Source of the DNA: Chrysemys picta bellii
Taxonomy: Eukaryota; Chordata; Testudines; Emydidae
DNA: 64,000 nucleotides
Assembly: GCF_011386835.1 (NCBI RefSeq)
Contig: NC_088792.1
Coordinates: forward strand, 44,692,882-44,756,881
Direction of reading: 5' to 3'
A program made the translations under genes and the position numbers. A model generated the notes under the pieces. The model saw only the letters and a program-made list of their open reading frames with translations. It ran no database searches and was not told where the DNA came from. Of the stretch, positions 37,218 through 50,250 are shown one piece after another. Each line of letters begins with the position of its first letter. Within the stretch, counting starts at the first letter, position 1.

Positions 37218-40200
37218 TCTAATCTAGGAACACACAAAGTATGGTTCACTATGCCCAAGTCTGCAAGACAAAGCAAGGAGTAAATATTTTTAGCTAGTTG
37301 GAGCCGCATTCTAGCTGGTATAGTTTATTGGAGCATCCATAGGCCCCTGAGACACTACAGTACCTTAACTATTAGCAAGCAGATGCCCTCTCCTGTGGGC
37401 AACTAATTGATAGTTCTACCAGATCCTCCAAGTACTTTCCTTTTTTGATTAGTATGCTCTCTATTTTATCCTAATACAGCTAGAGCCAGCTATTTTTCAT
37501 CCAGAGTTCAAATTCCACCCCCACCCGCTGAAACAGTAAAACAGCTGGGAGACAATATTGTTCATTCTTGAAGAAGGGAAGGGCCAGCATGGGGTGTTAG
37601 CCTGTTGATAGCACTGTAATACATGGGGTCTAACAATTTCCTCTAGTGGCTTTATATAGATCAGGAGTGGAAAACAGGACTTAGCCCTGTGCAATCCCAC
37701 CGCAGATAGCTTTTAGGGAAGAGGAGCAGCTCCTCATTACAACTTTTTAGGCTCTGTCAGAGAAAAACAACTGTAGCCCACCTGACGTGACTCTGTCCAT
37801 TCCATCAAAGTCTCATAGGCAAGTCAATAGTCCTGTACCTTTTGACTGACTGACCGGTGTCAAAATCTGCAGAGAGCTCAAGCAAACATTATCATGGATG
37901 CTTTGCCTAAAGCCATAGAGTGAAAATCTGTCGGCACAATCAGCACCATCTCTGTACCAGAGAACAACTTGCTTTTTGTTCTCTTATGTTTTATACTGAG
38001 TGCCAGGTTGCTCAGTTTGGGTGGGGGAGGGGAAATCATCTTGGATGAGGAAAGCATATGAAGAATGGAAAATGCCAGCAATTTGACACTGGCATTGATT
38101 GCTGTTGCTTGTCAATCAAGAGAATTTACATGTCCAGCCACATTGGTAGATCTGAGATGCAGAATCAATATATACAGATATTTTTTATTCTAGACTTTGG
38201 CCAGAAATGCAAATCTGAAGCTATCACATTTTCAAATAATGTATTCTGTGTAGCAAATTGCAATCCCAAGGGTCTGATATATTAAAATGACCCAGAGTTC
38301 ATTTGAAATGTGTTAATAATAAAATAATGGCAATGTCATAATTATTTTAGAATGCATTCTTAAATATGTTATGTGAAATCCCACAGTCCTCCGTGCAACA
38401 CCCATCATCTTCCTGACTGCTTAATGAGTGGTTGAGAGTTACAGTGCCTCCATCTTGTGGCAAACTTGAGGAATAGATCTTCCTTAGTGCTCTCGCAAAA
38501 TGCAATCTAAAAATAGTATGATTATACAGATCTGCCCAAGTATAGGACCTGATTCCACAGCCCTTAGTAGGGCAAAACCCCCTCTGACTTTTCTCAGATT
38601 CCATTTTGCATTCTCAGATTCCATTCAGCTAGGGCTGTCCTTTCTCCATCTGACCCCTTCATTCTGTCTGGCTGATAGCAGAAAGAATTTGCCTTTCCTT
38701 ATAGAGTCAGGGAGGCACTGTGCTTCTATAAAGTGATAGTTCATACTGTAAATGAATAATAGTATTTAGGCCTCCAGAATTCTAACTACTTATACATACC
38801 TGTCACAGCAGGCACTCTCAATTACCATAATTCCATTGCACTATTAAATAATTTTTCTTAAAGCTAAAACATCAAAGCAGAAGTCTTCAGTTACCTTAGT
38901 TGACTACTAGCATGGATACAGATTTAACATGTGTGTGTGTGTGTGTGCATGCGTGTGCATTTGCGTGCACACCTCTCTCCGCTTTAAAATGCAATTGTTC
39001 AACTTGGGTGAATGCCAAATGACAACAGAAACTTTGTACTCTCCCAGGAAGAGAGCCTTGTGATTGGTGCTGTACAGAAGACAACCAGTTCTTTTCTTCA
39101 TTCTAATTCAGACAGACACTACAGTTCAGACTCTTACATACTAGGTTATCGGTTGAAGGTCTAAGCTTAATGTGGGGCAGATATGTCACTTTTTATTTGG
39201 TTTTGACAATTTTCTCTTTGAGGTTCTGTCTCTGAAATGCTGCTTTGAAGCAGCGTGTTTTGAATATAGAAAGGATGCCGTTTGGGGGACAAGCCAGCTC
39301 TGTTACTGAGAAGGTCCCCTCTCCAAGCAGAGCCAGTGTTCTCCTGCACAAGAGGGGGCTTTAGTAGATGGACTCTCACAGACAGACTGTACTCCTTGCC
39401 CACTATGGACTTTATCTCCCTGCATGGAGGGAAACAAGCCATGTGTATTGGATGGGTTTCTTATTATGTCAGAGTAGCCTCTCTTGAATAGCTCTGCAGT
39501 TGTTCCCTCCCCATCTCTGCAGGGTCAGTGGGATGAGGAAACTTAATCAGAAATGTAAACTGGAGATGGAGAAGTCATTTATTTGGGGCATGGCTCTCCA
39601 CTCCTTTGAAGCGCAGCTGAGATAATGTGGGTGGAAGGCTGGTTGCAGCCTTGATTCAAGTGCCATGATTTGGGGGGGGGGAAATATCGAAAATATTTAA
39701 AAGGCCCATATTTTTACAAAAAATGGAACAGTCTGATAGACTTTTTGTGAAAAAATGACTTTCTGTTGAAAAGGGCTTTAAAAAAAAAGGTGAAAAAATA
39801 ATTCATAACATTTTGACCAGCTCTGCTAGAGAGCAAGGAAATACTAAGTTATGGGATACTTCTTAACCATTCCTTAATGGCCACCCAGCCTGTAACATTG
39901 ACAGTGGCAGACTGTACTATCCCAAGGAACTTCCTCCTGCTTCTAGTTCATAAGGGAACATGCAACACATTAATATTTCACATAGAATTGTGCAACATCC
40001 ATCCATGGAATAAACTCATCTAATTCAATGGAGTTGAGGTGAGTTCAAAAATGAATTTGGCCCCCCATCTATATTTTGCAGACTGTCCATGTATTGACCT
40101 GGCCTGAGAGGGGTGGTACTTGAATTACCATGAGTCATCAGCGCCTGCTCTGGTTTTGCCCACGTATTGCGATTGAGACAAACACTCAGCTCAATAGTAA

Positions 40201-40893
40201 ACCTAGCCCTCTCCATCAACCATGTTTTCCCTCATTTGTTTGCTCACATATGCAGTCCTTGCACTGTCACTGCCTTCTGTACTTGCCATCTTCAAACTGT
40301 GAGTTATAAGTTACTCTTGTACTTAGCACAGTGTCTACATATGGACTCCAAAACCTGCATAAACTTTGTCCCTGGGTACAGCATGCTGATTTTTGCCCTG
40401 ACCATGCCTCACCCACATAAAACATATATATAATATACACATGTAGTGTGAGAAACATGGAAGAGCCTGTGAGCAGTGTCTGGCCAGGAGTATTTAAAAG
40501 CCATGTGACAAGCAAATATGAGCAAGAGATTATAACTTTATTTAGCTCTGAAATGAATAATCACAGATTTCCAGAACATATTTACCCTGTTTTCATAATT
40601 CTCTGTTCTGAGGTCCCACAGTGAAAACAACAGGGTACCTCAGCATGAAACGAGTTTGATATTAGATATGGTTCAGGTTGCCTACAAGCTGCACATCTTT
40701 TTCCCAGTCTAAAGCCTCAATTCTGCAGAGACTTATGCATGTGCATAATTTTACTCATGTGAATAGTCCCAGTGCAGCTCAGTATTACTCAATATTTAAA
40801 AGTAGGCAAATAAGTATGTGTTTGGAGGACTGGGGCCTATGTTTTCACCTTGCTCTTTTCAAGGAAATTGGACATATGAATAATAGAACAGTT
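37218..40893. other. Intergenic, no gene seen
   Basis: Contains a GT microsatellite at 38930-38948 and a degenerate palindromic repeat around 40710-40850 ('cttatgcatgtgcataattt' and neighbours). A G-run with AT-rich flanks at 39670-39830, ending 'ttttgaccagctct', may be half of an old TIR repeat. No exon-like open frame. Confidence 0.5.
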
Positions 40894-40980
40894 TAGATAA
40901 TACTTAGACCTGCTATGAGTGTAGGGGACTGGCTAGATAACTTCTCGAGGTCCCTTCCAGTTCTACAATTCTATTATTCT
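40894..40980 (+). mobile_element. CR1 3' tail fragment
   Basis: 'gtaggggactggctagataa', 'cttctcgaggtcccttccag' and a terminal 'ttctacaattctatta' are a sense CR1-type tail, truncated to about 87 bp. Confidence 0.78.
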
Positions 40981-43900
40981 AACAGGAAAATGATCTGAGA
41001 GGGAAAAGAGATATAACAGAGAATCTGAAAATCCCACTTTCATGTACTGTATGTGCTTATATGTTGAGCTCTTTCATAATCTGCAGAATGCTTTTCACGT
41101 AATCATCTCTGGCAAGCACAGTAGAATTGAAATTGATATTGGCAGTGTCCCATGGTAGGTTCAATGCACACAATAGCATTTAGAAGTAACTTTATTAATG
41201 AAAATGATGATAAATAAAAATTGCATTTGTTTTTGTCCTGCAAGCACCTTAGAGTTGGCCCTAAGCTTTTGGAGAATATATACTTGCCTCACTCTACCTT
41301 TTTGTCACCATCATGTGGTGGGACTCAATAGCACTGATACAAAGAGAAGACGGCTTCTCTAATAATTTATCTACATTATAGATTGAGTCCTGTGTATTCT
41401 GTTCCTTTCTTTTTTTTTTTAAGTAAATTTCCCTGAAATCCATCTATTTGTAATACAAATCCTTAGTGAATTTTGAACATTCTTTCATTAAATGTTAATA
41501 TTTTCAAGAAAATTGTATGCCTCATGCTGAAGAATTTATTGCCTTTCTCATAGGTTTAACAAAATATGTTATTTCTTTGCTTTTTCACCTAAGGTTCAAT
41601 GCCACTTGCACATTTTAATTAAATAAAATAAATACCAATATTACTATTTCAAATATTATTTAATCTGACATTTTGAATATTAAATAATTTTCTCTTATTC
41701 AAGTTAGATCCTACCATGGGACATTAAAACATAACATACAATTTCTAGTTTTGATTTAATTCATTTTCAAATATTGAGTTTACATAAATTATATATAGGA
41801 GCCAATTTTGTTCCAGATCCTGAGGTGTGCTGAGAAACTACAATTTCCATGGAGGTCAGCTGAAGTTTTAGTATTTACCTCTGTGGGATCAGAAACATAC
41901 CCTCAATATGAATTGCTACACTCCTATTTCCTTTTACTTCTGACAAAGTTATCCATATATGTTTATACTTTACACTTTTGGATTTCAAGACCAGAGTAGA
42001 CAGAAGTCTAGACTAGTGAAGAAGTTAGGAGAAAAACAAATTATTTAGTCAAATTCACCTGGAAAGATAGTGCATTTGATACTATAAGGCATGGTTGGGT
42101 TCTCTTTCCTCTTCTAATTGTATCTGATTCTCATTGTTAAAGAATTCCTCATCCCAAGCTAGTCTATTATTTCTGGAACTTGTAGAAAGGTTAGTGAGTC
42201 TCCAGAGTTGTGATTACTTTTTCTAGTTGACATTTATTGATCTCATTACCTTCATGCTCATATTTCAATTTTTTTTTTCATTTTGTTACCATTTCAAAGA
42301 TGACAGAAATGCTGCAGTGCTCACTCTATTAGAACTGTATGTAATTAAAATTTGTACACAGTGGTTCATCAGAACTTCACTGTCAAAACCTCAGCATGTG
42401 TTGTTTACAAATTAGATTGTTATAATTAGAACCCAAAATTACTGCAAAAATAAAAACTGAATTTATATTGAACTAAGCATCTATTTTATTTTTGCTCTTC
42501 AGTACTGTGACACCCTTGGCCACAAAGCAAGTTTTCACTGTAATATACTTAGGATGAAATTCACCACTGTGCAGAAGCCAGCAGAAGTCCACTTAAGCCA
42601 TCATTTGAGGTTGTAAATTGGAATTACAAGGGGAGCTGTTCTTCTTCTAGCCCTCTGCACAGAGGAGAATTTCACCCTCTGATCTCATCACTCATTTGTT
42701 TTCCTCTTTTCAATTATCACTGAAATTTTTACATCATTGCAAAATTCTATCTCCTCCCCTGTTCCACTCCAAGGCACAATGAAATTCTACAATTATCCTG
42801 GAATAAGGAAAGAAAGAGTTGCATTTCAACTGATTTAGATGGAATGTGGGATGTTAAAGCCCTTTACCTATTTTAGTAGACAAAACATGTCATAATACAC
42901 GGAGAAAACAAATCTTAGTTTATTTGTCTTCCTTAGATAATAGATTAAGGTGTCAGAAGCTTAAAACTATTGTTTCATAGACAACTAATAATATAAGGAT
43001 ATTCATGTTCAATTAGTATCAGAATTATGAAGGATGCCAACTGACAAAACTGCTGTCAACCTAAAATTTCTCTGGTGTCTGATATCTTTCTTTGTAAAAG
43101 CTCTTTAAAGGTTGTCTGCTGATGAACTATCAAGGACAACAGATAAAATGCTGGCACCTTGATACGTGCATAACTAACATGGTGGTCTTCTGATGGTGCA
43201 TAATAAAATCTTCTATAGAAATATATGGATAATAGGGATGCTGTAGGCTGTGCAGTAGTCCAAGTGGTGCCTGAGTAAATATCTAGTTAAGTGGATGTGA
43301 GTTTTGTTGATTGAATGTAGTCCCTAGTGGAAGTTTGCCAATATCACCCCTGTCCCCCCCAGCCCCAAAATGATAGTGTGATTGACAGTCACTGCAAAAG
43401 GGAAGCAAGGACTGGAATACCAAAGGTACTTTGATGGGGTTGTGGGGGGAGCATTCCAGAGAGGGGGAGAGAGAGAGGGAAATAAGGAGGCATGGAGATT
43501 TATGGACATTTTAAGCCTTTTTCATAATAAAGAGCATTATATTTGGCTGTATATTGATTCCAGATTTTAAAATATCTCTGTCCCTTCCTGGCTGAGGGAG
43601 AGAAACATAAGCCAGATTTATTATTGGCTGTTTAGGAGAAAATGTAATGTAAAGTCTGCTATCGTGTTCACACGAAATAGTTGTTTGCTCATTTTCAGGC
43701 CTCTAGCCAGAGGCATTTGGTGAACTGCCATGTGAAGTGCCCACCCATAAAGAAATGGATGGTCCGCCTTCACTGACACATCTTGCTTCCTGTGGCTGGA
43801 ATATATGTGAACTGTTGCCACAAGAGTGGCAGAAAAGTCATGTGCTTTGCATCTTCAGCATTCTTCCTCCACCAACTTCTCCACTCCTTTTCCTGAGTTG

Positions 43901-44332
43901 CGTTCTTGTGAACTTAATAAAAAGTGATGCAACTTCTTTACTGGCAAACATGACTCCTGAGTCCTTCATAAACATGTCTAGTTAACAGTCCCCTGAACCT
44001 CAGGCTGTAACCTTTTAAACTAACTTATGTGTGTGGATGTCTTATGGAAGGGCAACACGATGATGACTAAAATGTCAAGATAAAGTAAAACTCAGTGCCA
44101 GTCAATGGGGACAATATTGTGAATATTAGAGCAGTATCAATCCAAATAGATGAATATGTGCCATCTTGACCATGTAACATAAATATCAATGCAGATAATA
44201 CCAGGGGAGGAGGAGATCGAGTGCCCTTACCTCTGGGAAAAATTCAAAGGAGGGAAGTCTTCATCATTCCATTGTGTAGGCAGGATTTGCTCCACTGCGG
44301 AACAGTTAGGAGTTCTGGCCCCAGAAAGGATC
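40981..44332. other. Intergenic, AT-rich, no gene seen
   Basis: Long AT-rich stretch (41400-41780 especially). One small TIR repeat is listed separately. No coding signature. Confidence 0.55.
42551..42677. repeat. Small TIR (MITE-like) repeat
   Basis: Inverted ends 'aggatgaaattcaccactgt' and 'cagaggagaatttcaccct', both continuing into a tgcaga/tctgca pair. About 127 bp, no coding capacity, no clear duplication. Confidence 0.5.
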
Positions 44333-44340
44333 TGTTAGAG

Positions 44341-45103
44341 TAGGGGAAGGCAAACTATGGCCCTTGGGCCGGATCCGGCCTGCAGGACTGCCCGCCCTGT
44401 GGCACAGTGGGGCTAAGGCAGGCTCCCTACCTGCCCTGGCCCCGCGTCACTCCCGGAAGAGGCTGCACCACATCCCTGTGGCCCCTGGGAGTGAGGGAGG
44501 GGGGCAGAGAGCTCTGTGCACTGCCCTCAGTTGCAAGTACCGTTCCCCGCAGCTCCTATTGGCCGGGAACTGGGAACCGTGGCCAATGGGAGCTTCAGGG
44601 GTGGTACTGCAGGCGAGGGCAGCACGTGGCGGAGCTGCCTGCCCCACCCCACCCCCAGGAGCCACTGCGGAACATGCTGGCCACCTCCGGGAGCAGCGTG
44701 GGGCCAGGGCAAGCAGGGAGCCTGCCTTAGCCCCACTGCACGCCTCTGCCACCCCAGAGCATTCGAGGTAAGAGGCACTGGGCTGGAACCTGCACCCCAA
44801 GTCCCTGCCCTGAGCCCCCTCCCACACTCCACACCCCCTGCTCTGAGCCCCCAATCCCCTTCCCTGAGCCCTCTCCTGCACCCTACACGCCAACCCCTTG
44901 CCCTGAGCCCCCTCTTGTACTCCACACCACCTCTTGCACCCCAACTCCCTGCCCTGAGCCCCTTCCTGCACACCGTACCCACTTCCACACCCCGCACTCC
45001 CTCCTGAACCCCAACTCCCTGCCCCAGCCCTACATTCATGGCCCTGCATATAATTTCCCCACCCAGATTTTGCCCTCGGGCCAAAAAAATTTGCCCACCC
45101 CTG
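44341..45103 (+). mobile_element. hAT-type non-autonomous element, family B, copy 2
   Basis: 763 bp with a perfect 8-bp duplication, TGTTAGAG (44333-44340 and 45104-45111). Ends are TAGGGGAAGGCAAACT (first base mutated from C) and AATTTGCCCACCCCTG. The interior has a C-rich tandem array at about 44800-45030 with units like 'ctgccctgagccccctcc'. Open frames of up to 266 codons in and across this element are compositional and run past its edge. Confidence 0.92.
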
Positions 45104-45229
45104 TGTTAGAGGCATATGGTTATCTAGCCAGAGACCAGTGCCCCTTCTTCCAGTTCCCTGGTAGCCAAGTACCCCCTGATGATAGTTATTCTTGGTGCAC
45201 TCCTTAAAATTGTGTGTGTGGGGGGTCAA

Positions 45230-46200
45230 TGCACAACATGGATGCATTGGTCATCTTCTTCAACACTTAACTGGTTGGCTGTAGCGATTGTTCACCATTT
45301 GGTCCATTTCTCTGAGGCTGCAAGGTCTTGATGGGCTGAGAGTCCAATGTCAGAGAAGACTTGATGCACCTATGTAATAGGGCATCTGCCTCTGGACTGC
45401 CCCCACCCCTCAGTTGGTAGAATTTTATCCCAGATGTTACCAGCTACCCATAAAATGGTTTTCGCTGGAACATCTTGTGCCATGCTCGCAACATATCTGA
45501 AAAGTGTAAGAAGCCATCTGTGGACAATAGCCCCAGTAGTCTGTAGACTGGAGTGACCATAAACATCTACCCTACAAATGAAATTATTAACTTTATGCTC
45601 AATTTACGACATTGGCATTTTGTGTGGAAAGCCTCCAGCTTTGCCCAGTCTGAGCAGCATAGTGTCTATGTTTCACAACTATCCAACAGTATGGAGAGGA
45701 TACAGCTTGAATAGATCCTGAACTTGATTGTTGCGCCAAGATGATGTTGACTCATATTGGTTGTAAACGACCCATGCAAATGCTGCAATGCCAATCCGGT
45801 GGAGAACCTCCTTGTGAGAGTTGGAGGAACTGGTGAGTAGAGAACCCAAATAGGAAAAGCTGGAGAATGCTTTGACAGTTTCGTTATTCAAAAAGATTGG
45901 AGTCATGGGTGGACCTGATCCTAGATGGGTGCAGCTTTCTCTTTGACCACAAAATATGTAGGCCAACCTTAGCCGATTCCTCCTCCATTAGCTGGAGTAT
46001 CTCGTAAAACCTGTCAGGGCTCTGTACTAGAAAGAACAACGTTATCAGCATAGTCATGGTCTGAGAGCAAGAAATCTTTGATTTTAATGACTATAGACCT
46101 GATGGAATGCTACCTTATGAAATCCATTGTCCAACAAAAGAGTGCAGGAGTCAAGATGCATCCCTGCCTAAAACCAGATTTAAAAGGTGTGCTGGTCACT
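45230..46200 (-). mobile_element. RTE-like LINE fragment, reverse transcriptase
   Basis: On the minus strand, GFRQGC followed by ILTPAL (about 46177-46150) is the RT motif before the catalytic box. The catalytic box itself reads YADN (46041-46052) instead of YADD. Downstream, in a shifted frame, are FLNNETVKAFSSFSYLGSLL, then HRIGIAAFA. A CET..LCCSDWAKLEAFHTKC block lies near 45640-45680. This order and wording fit RTE-type LINEs better than CR1 or L2, but an R2-like relative is possible. Neither the endonuclease nor a 3' tail was found. Confidence 0.68.
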
Positions 46201-46749
46201 CAAGTTAATATAACCTGATTTTAATTTAACTCTTTGACAGAGTCTTCCTGGGATAAGGAGGAAATGTCACCTCCCCTGTACTTTCAGTTTTCTTTCTCTG
46301 CATAATATGGGAGAGCTAAGAGTAACAGCTTAGACAACATTTCCTTCAGTTTACATCTAAACTTTAATATCATTTTAATAGAGTTGTTTTGCATTTAACA
46401 TTCAGTTCTAGTTCCCCATTCATATGGACCAGAATAAAATAAAGCAGCTTTATGCAGTTTTTCGATATCCAGCCCATCAGCACATACATAGTTTGCTAAT
46501 ACAAGGAGACTGAACAGAGTAAAGACCATCACAGAGAAATCAAAATTGGAGTTACCTCTCTTAAAGATGTCTGTCTAATGAAATTTTCTTTGTGGAATTT
46601 ACTATTAGGCAAATGTAATATAAAGAGATATATTGAAATGCAGAGCATGTTCGTTCTTCATAAAGAGATTGATGTATTAAATATTTATGCAAACATATTA
46701 AATTGGCAAGTGTATGAAAACATTACTACATCTTCATCACTTTCACATC
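46201..46749. other. Intergenic, no gene seen
   Basis: Nothing recognisable between the RTE-like fragment and the Penelope-like insertion. Confidence 0.5.
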
Positions 46750-46762
46750 TCATCTTTATAAA

Positions 46763-46977
46763 GACAGGTTTCAGAGTAGCAGCCGTGTTAGTCTGTATCC
46801 GCAAAAAGAAGAACAGGAGTACTTGTGGCACCTTAGAGACTAACAAATTTATTAGATGCATTAGAGCATAAGCTTTCGTGGACTACAGCCCACTTCTTCG
46901 GATGCATATGCTGTAGTCCACGAAAGCTTATGCTCTAATAAATTTGTTAGTCTCTAAGGTGCCACAAGTACTCCTGT
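46763..46977. mobile_element. Penelope-like end, fold-back, copy 1
   Basis: A perfect 13-bp duplication, TCATCTTTATAAA (46750-46762 and 46978-46990), brackets one insertion made of two inverted arms. The left arm is the antisense 3' end of an abundant reptile repeat ('ggtttcagagtagcagccgt', 'gttagtctgtatccgcaaaa'). The right arm repeats it inverted from 46911 ('ctgtagtccacgaaagctta') to the 'caagtactcctgttc' end. The loop is about 22 bases (46889-46910). The minus strand at 46864-46901 has a hammerhead-like core. Assignment to Penelope-like elements is from recall. Confidence 0.7.
46864..46901 (-). ncRNA. Hammerhead-ribozyme-like motif, probably inactive
   Basis: Minus strand: CCGAAGA (core CUGANGA with C for U4), stem II GUGGGC/GUCCAC closed by UGUA, then GAAA, a two-base-pair stem III (GC-UUAU-GC), then UC at the expected cleavage site. 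Stem I is weak. Penelope-like elements are known to carry hammerhead motifs. The C at position 4 and the poor stem I argue against activity. Confidence 0.5.
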
Positions 46978-48189
46978 TCATCTTTATAAAAAGAACCTCT
47001 TTGCTATAAAGATAGAACCGAATTGTAACATTAGAATCATTCTCTACAATTTTCACACCAGTGGCTACATATTATTCTTTCTCTATCTTTTCCTAATTCA
47101 GCTAAACAACACAACTAACAGTGATGAGAAATCAATGAATACTACTACTTAATGGAAAAAAGAAAGGATCTTTATATCAGTGGACAATATTACCCACTGG
47201 AAATATTGGGCTTTTGCTAATGCTGGTGTGGGGTCCTTAGCTGAACTGCTCACTGGTGTGAAAGGGATTTATTCAGCATTCTTCTGAAAATAATAGATGA
47301 TTAACTGTTCAGTACTGAGCTGGTTAAGAAATGACCAATTTGAGTGGCTATATAATATTTAACACTTTCCATGTTTAAAATGTTATTTACGTAACTAGTC
47401 TTCACAGTAGGCTTGTGAGTAAAGTAAGTACCATCTCACTTTTCTTTTTTTATCAATAATGGGGAAACTGATGCAGAGTAGCTGCCCAAAGCCACAGAAA
47501 AGATTCCATGTCACAGCAGAGTTAGAGCTTAAGTGTGTGAATTACATTCTCAGTCAGCTACATAAACTACTACACCTGACCCCTCTCAAAGTCAGTGGGA
47601 GTTTGGGGCTCATGAGGAATGAGCCCCAATCACTCTCCTGCTTTAGTACAACCATCATACAGACTGTGGCATTTTACCAACTATGGAATGAATTGCAAGC
47701 TGTAATATATACATTGATTAGTCAGCACTTGTGGATTTCCAAAAGCTCCACCCACAGTAAAGTGATGTCAGTTTCTACAGTAACCAAAAGACTTCTGGGG
47801 GCATATCCCAGTGGGGCATTCTTTGCACTGCTTTAAACTGAGCTGCTCTTTCACTTCTTTCCCAGGGAATTATGGGAGGACTTGTCTATCCTTTCTGGGC
47901 ACTAGAAGGAAATTTGGGAAGGCACTGGAGGAATAGTGGAACTTGAGTGGAACTAGCCCGCATCCCCACTGCAGAAAGATCATGTTAGCTGCTGATGAGT
48001 TGTGCTCACTTGGGATTTAGCCTATAGCCCCTAAGGGGCCAGCTAACTTGAGTTAAAAGTGTGTGGATAGAATCCGAGTTGGGAACAACATTTGAGTTAA
48101 CTTTTCAGTGAAGATAAACATTTATGTAGGTAGCTAACTTCAGACATAAGTTTGGAAATTTTGGTCTAAACCTTTCTGTCTTAGCTTCT

Positions 48190-48245
48190 CCTTATTCAGA
48201 CAAAACTGACTTCAATGAGAATTTTGCTTGAATAAGGATTTCAGG
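48190..48245. repeat. Short fold-back element
   Basis: 'ccttattcagacaaaact' pairs with 'ttttgcttgaataagga' around a short centre. It resembles another common reptile palindromic repeat. Confidence 0.5.
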
Positions 48246-50182
48246 ATCTGATTCTGTAAAATGGAGATAATAATACCTCTCAAGAGACTGTAAGGATTAA
48301 TTAATGTTTATAAAGCAATGTCAAGGTAATAAATGCTAAGTGCACTTATTAATAATACCAACCTTGTGTAAATTGAGTGGACAGATGAGCTGGAGAACAT
48401 TTCATTATTCCAATTAACATTACAGACAGATGACCTGATTCTCTGCTTCCTTGCATCTTGAGAAGTCACTTACACATCTGCAAAGGAAGCATAGAGTGGG
48501 TGCAAAATGTTACCAAAGCAGAATAGTAGCATTTTACACCGACTTACACAGATGGAAGTGACAACACGTGGTCTAAGTCAGTGAAGAATTAGGCCCAGAC
48601 AGTATAAAATATCTTGCATATAACTGAGAATCATAATTCTGGATTACCTGTGATTAATGAAAGGAAGACACAGTACCTCCAGAGCTTTGATGTACTGTTT
48701 AGAGACTGACAATCTCTAGTTGTTCCATATAACAACTATTAATCTCATTTCCTCATGATTGTATCCACCAAGTTGTTCATAAAATAGATCTAGTTAGTAA
48801 TATTTATTATTCCCCTGATCTTGCAAGTTGGAATGAGCCTAAAATGACTTTTAGTTATCAAAATACAGCAGGGTCACTTGAGCTCTTCCCAGGTGGACAA
48901 AACATATTGCTTGCACACAACCTCGGTGAATGAACTGGCAAAGCTTTGTGAGGCTTGAGGAGGAAAATATTCTCCCTGTCCTACCAGGCCATGAAGCTAC
49001 TGCACATCCACTGCTACATGTTCAAGGCTGTAGCTCCCTAAGCAGGTGGTATGGGTTAACCAATCCAGCTGTGTAGTTGCCACCCACCAAACCCTCTGCC
49101 TTCTAGAGTGGAAAGAGTACAGGTCTCTGGTGTGCAGATGGTGTGAACTGCTCTGCATCCTCTCTTTAACTTCACAGTGGAATTGTGGGAAGTGGTGCAT
49201 GGCACTTTATTGGATTGAAGGACCCTTAAAAAGAGCCTTAAAAAAAGACCCTTCTGTGTGGGTCTTTCAGATGGGCCCTTAAATTGCTTTCATGATCTGG
49301 AAAATGAGAATTGTATCATGGAGAATCAATGACTCACAAAGCAAATTTACTCGGTTCACAGCTGAGAAAGATGTTTTTTTAACTGCCAGACCTGCAAACT
49401 CAGCCTTGCAGTCAAGCTCCAGGCCAAAATTCTACTTGAAGTTCCATCTTTGCAACACTATTGTTTGAAATAGGGTTGCAAAGAAATACATTAGGGAAGA
49501 ATTACCTCTGAAATTGGAGTGTGGTTAACAATTCTGTTAATCGGGTGTATAAATCATAGAAAGAAAGAATAATTTCTGGCTCACTCTCACAGCTCTGTTA
49601 GCTATGGAGTGCTAACAGGAGAAAAATAGTAAAAACATATTTTTGTCACTAGTGTAAAAGGATGTGATTCTGAGTTAACACAGAAATCAGCCTTTTGGGT
49701 AAGAGGCTACCATTTGCACATATCACTTTCCATAGTAGAACCACACTTAAAAAACAGTGGCTCAATCCTGCTTCCATTAAAGCCAATGATAGTTTTGACA
49801 TTGATTTCAGCTGCAGTTCAACTTGGTCCCAAGGTCTGGTTTGTTTTGTAAAAATATTAATGGGCTTAAGACACTTTTCCCAATATAAAAATTAATGGGC
49901 CCAAATATAGCATTTTCACTTGTGTGCTTGACCATATTTCTCCCCCCTTCCCCCCCAGTAATTGACAGTATGCTGACTAGTTGTCACTCTTCACCCCAGG
50001 ATACTTGAATTTCAATAATTCTCTATGCCTATAGTTTTAAAATAACGTAGGGGATCCTTTAGGATGAGAAACACTACGTAAATGTACAATATTATTGTTT
50101 CTGTATAGTTAATTTTTATGTTCTAAAAGTTGCCTTTTAAGACTCAATTTTAAGGCTTAGACAGCCCTATTTTGTTCTCTCT

Positions 50183-50185
<3 letters not shown>

Positions 50186-50226
<41 letters not shown>

Positions 50227-50250
50227 GTATGTATGTATATATCTATATAT
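50186..50250. repeat. (GT)n followed by (TATG)/(TA)-rich microsatellite
   Basis: Pure GT for about 32 bases, then TATA/TATG-rich sequence. Confidence 0.95.

Noticed and set aside
44447..45247. Minus-strand open frame of 266 codons, the longest in the window
   Set aside because: It lies in and across a hAT element with GC-rich tandem repeats. Overlapping open frames occur on both strands, and the residue composition follows the repeat.
47459..47836. 125-codon plus-strand frame
   Set aside because: No domain, no splice context, and no neighbouring exon.
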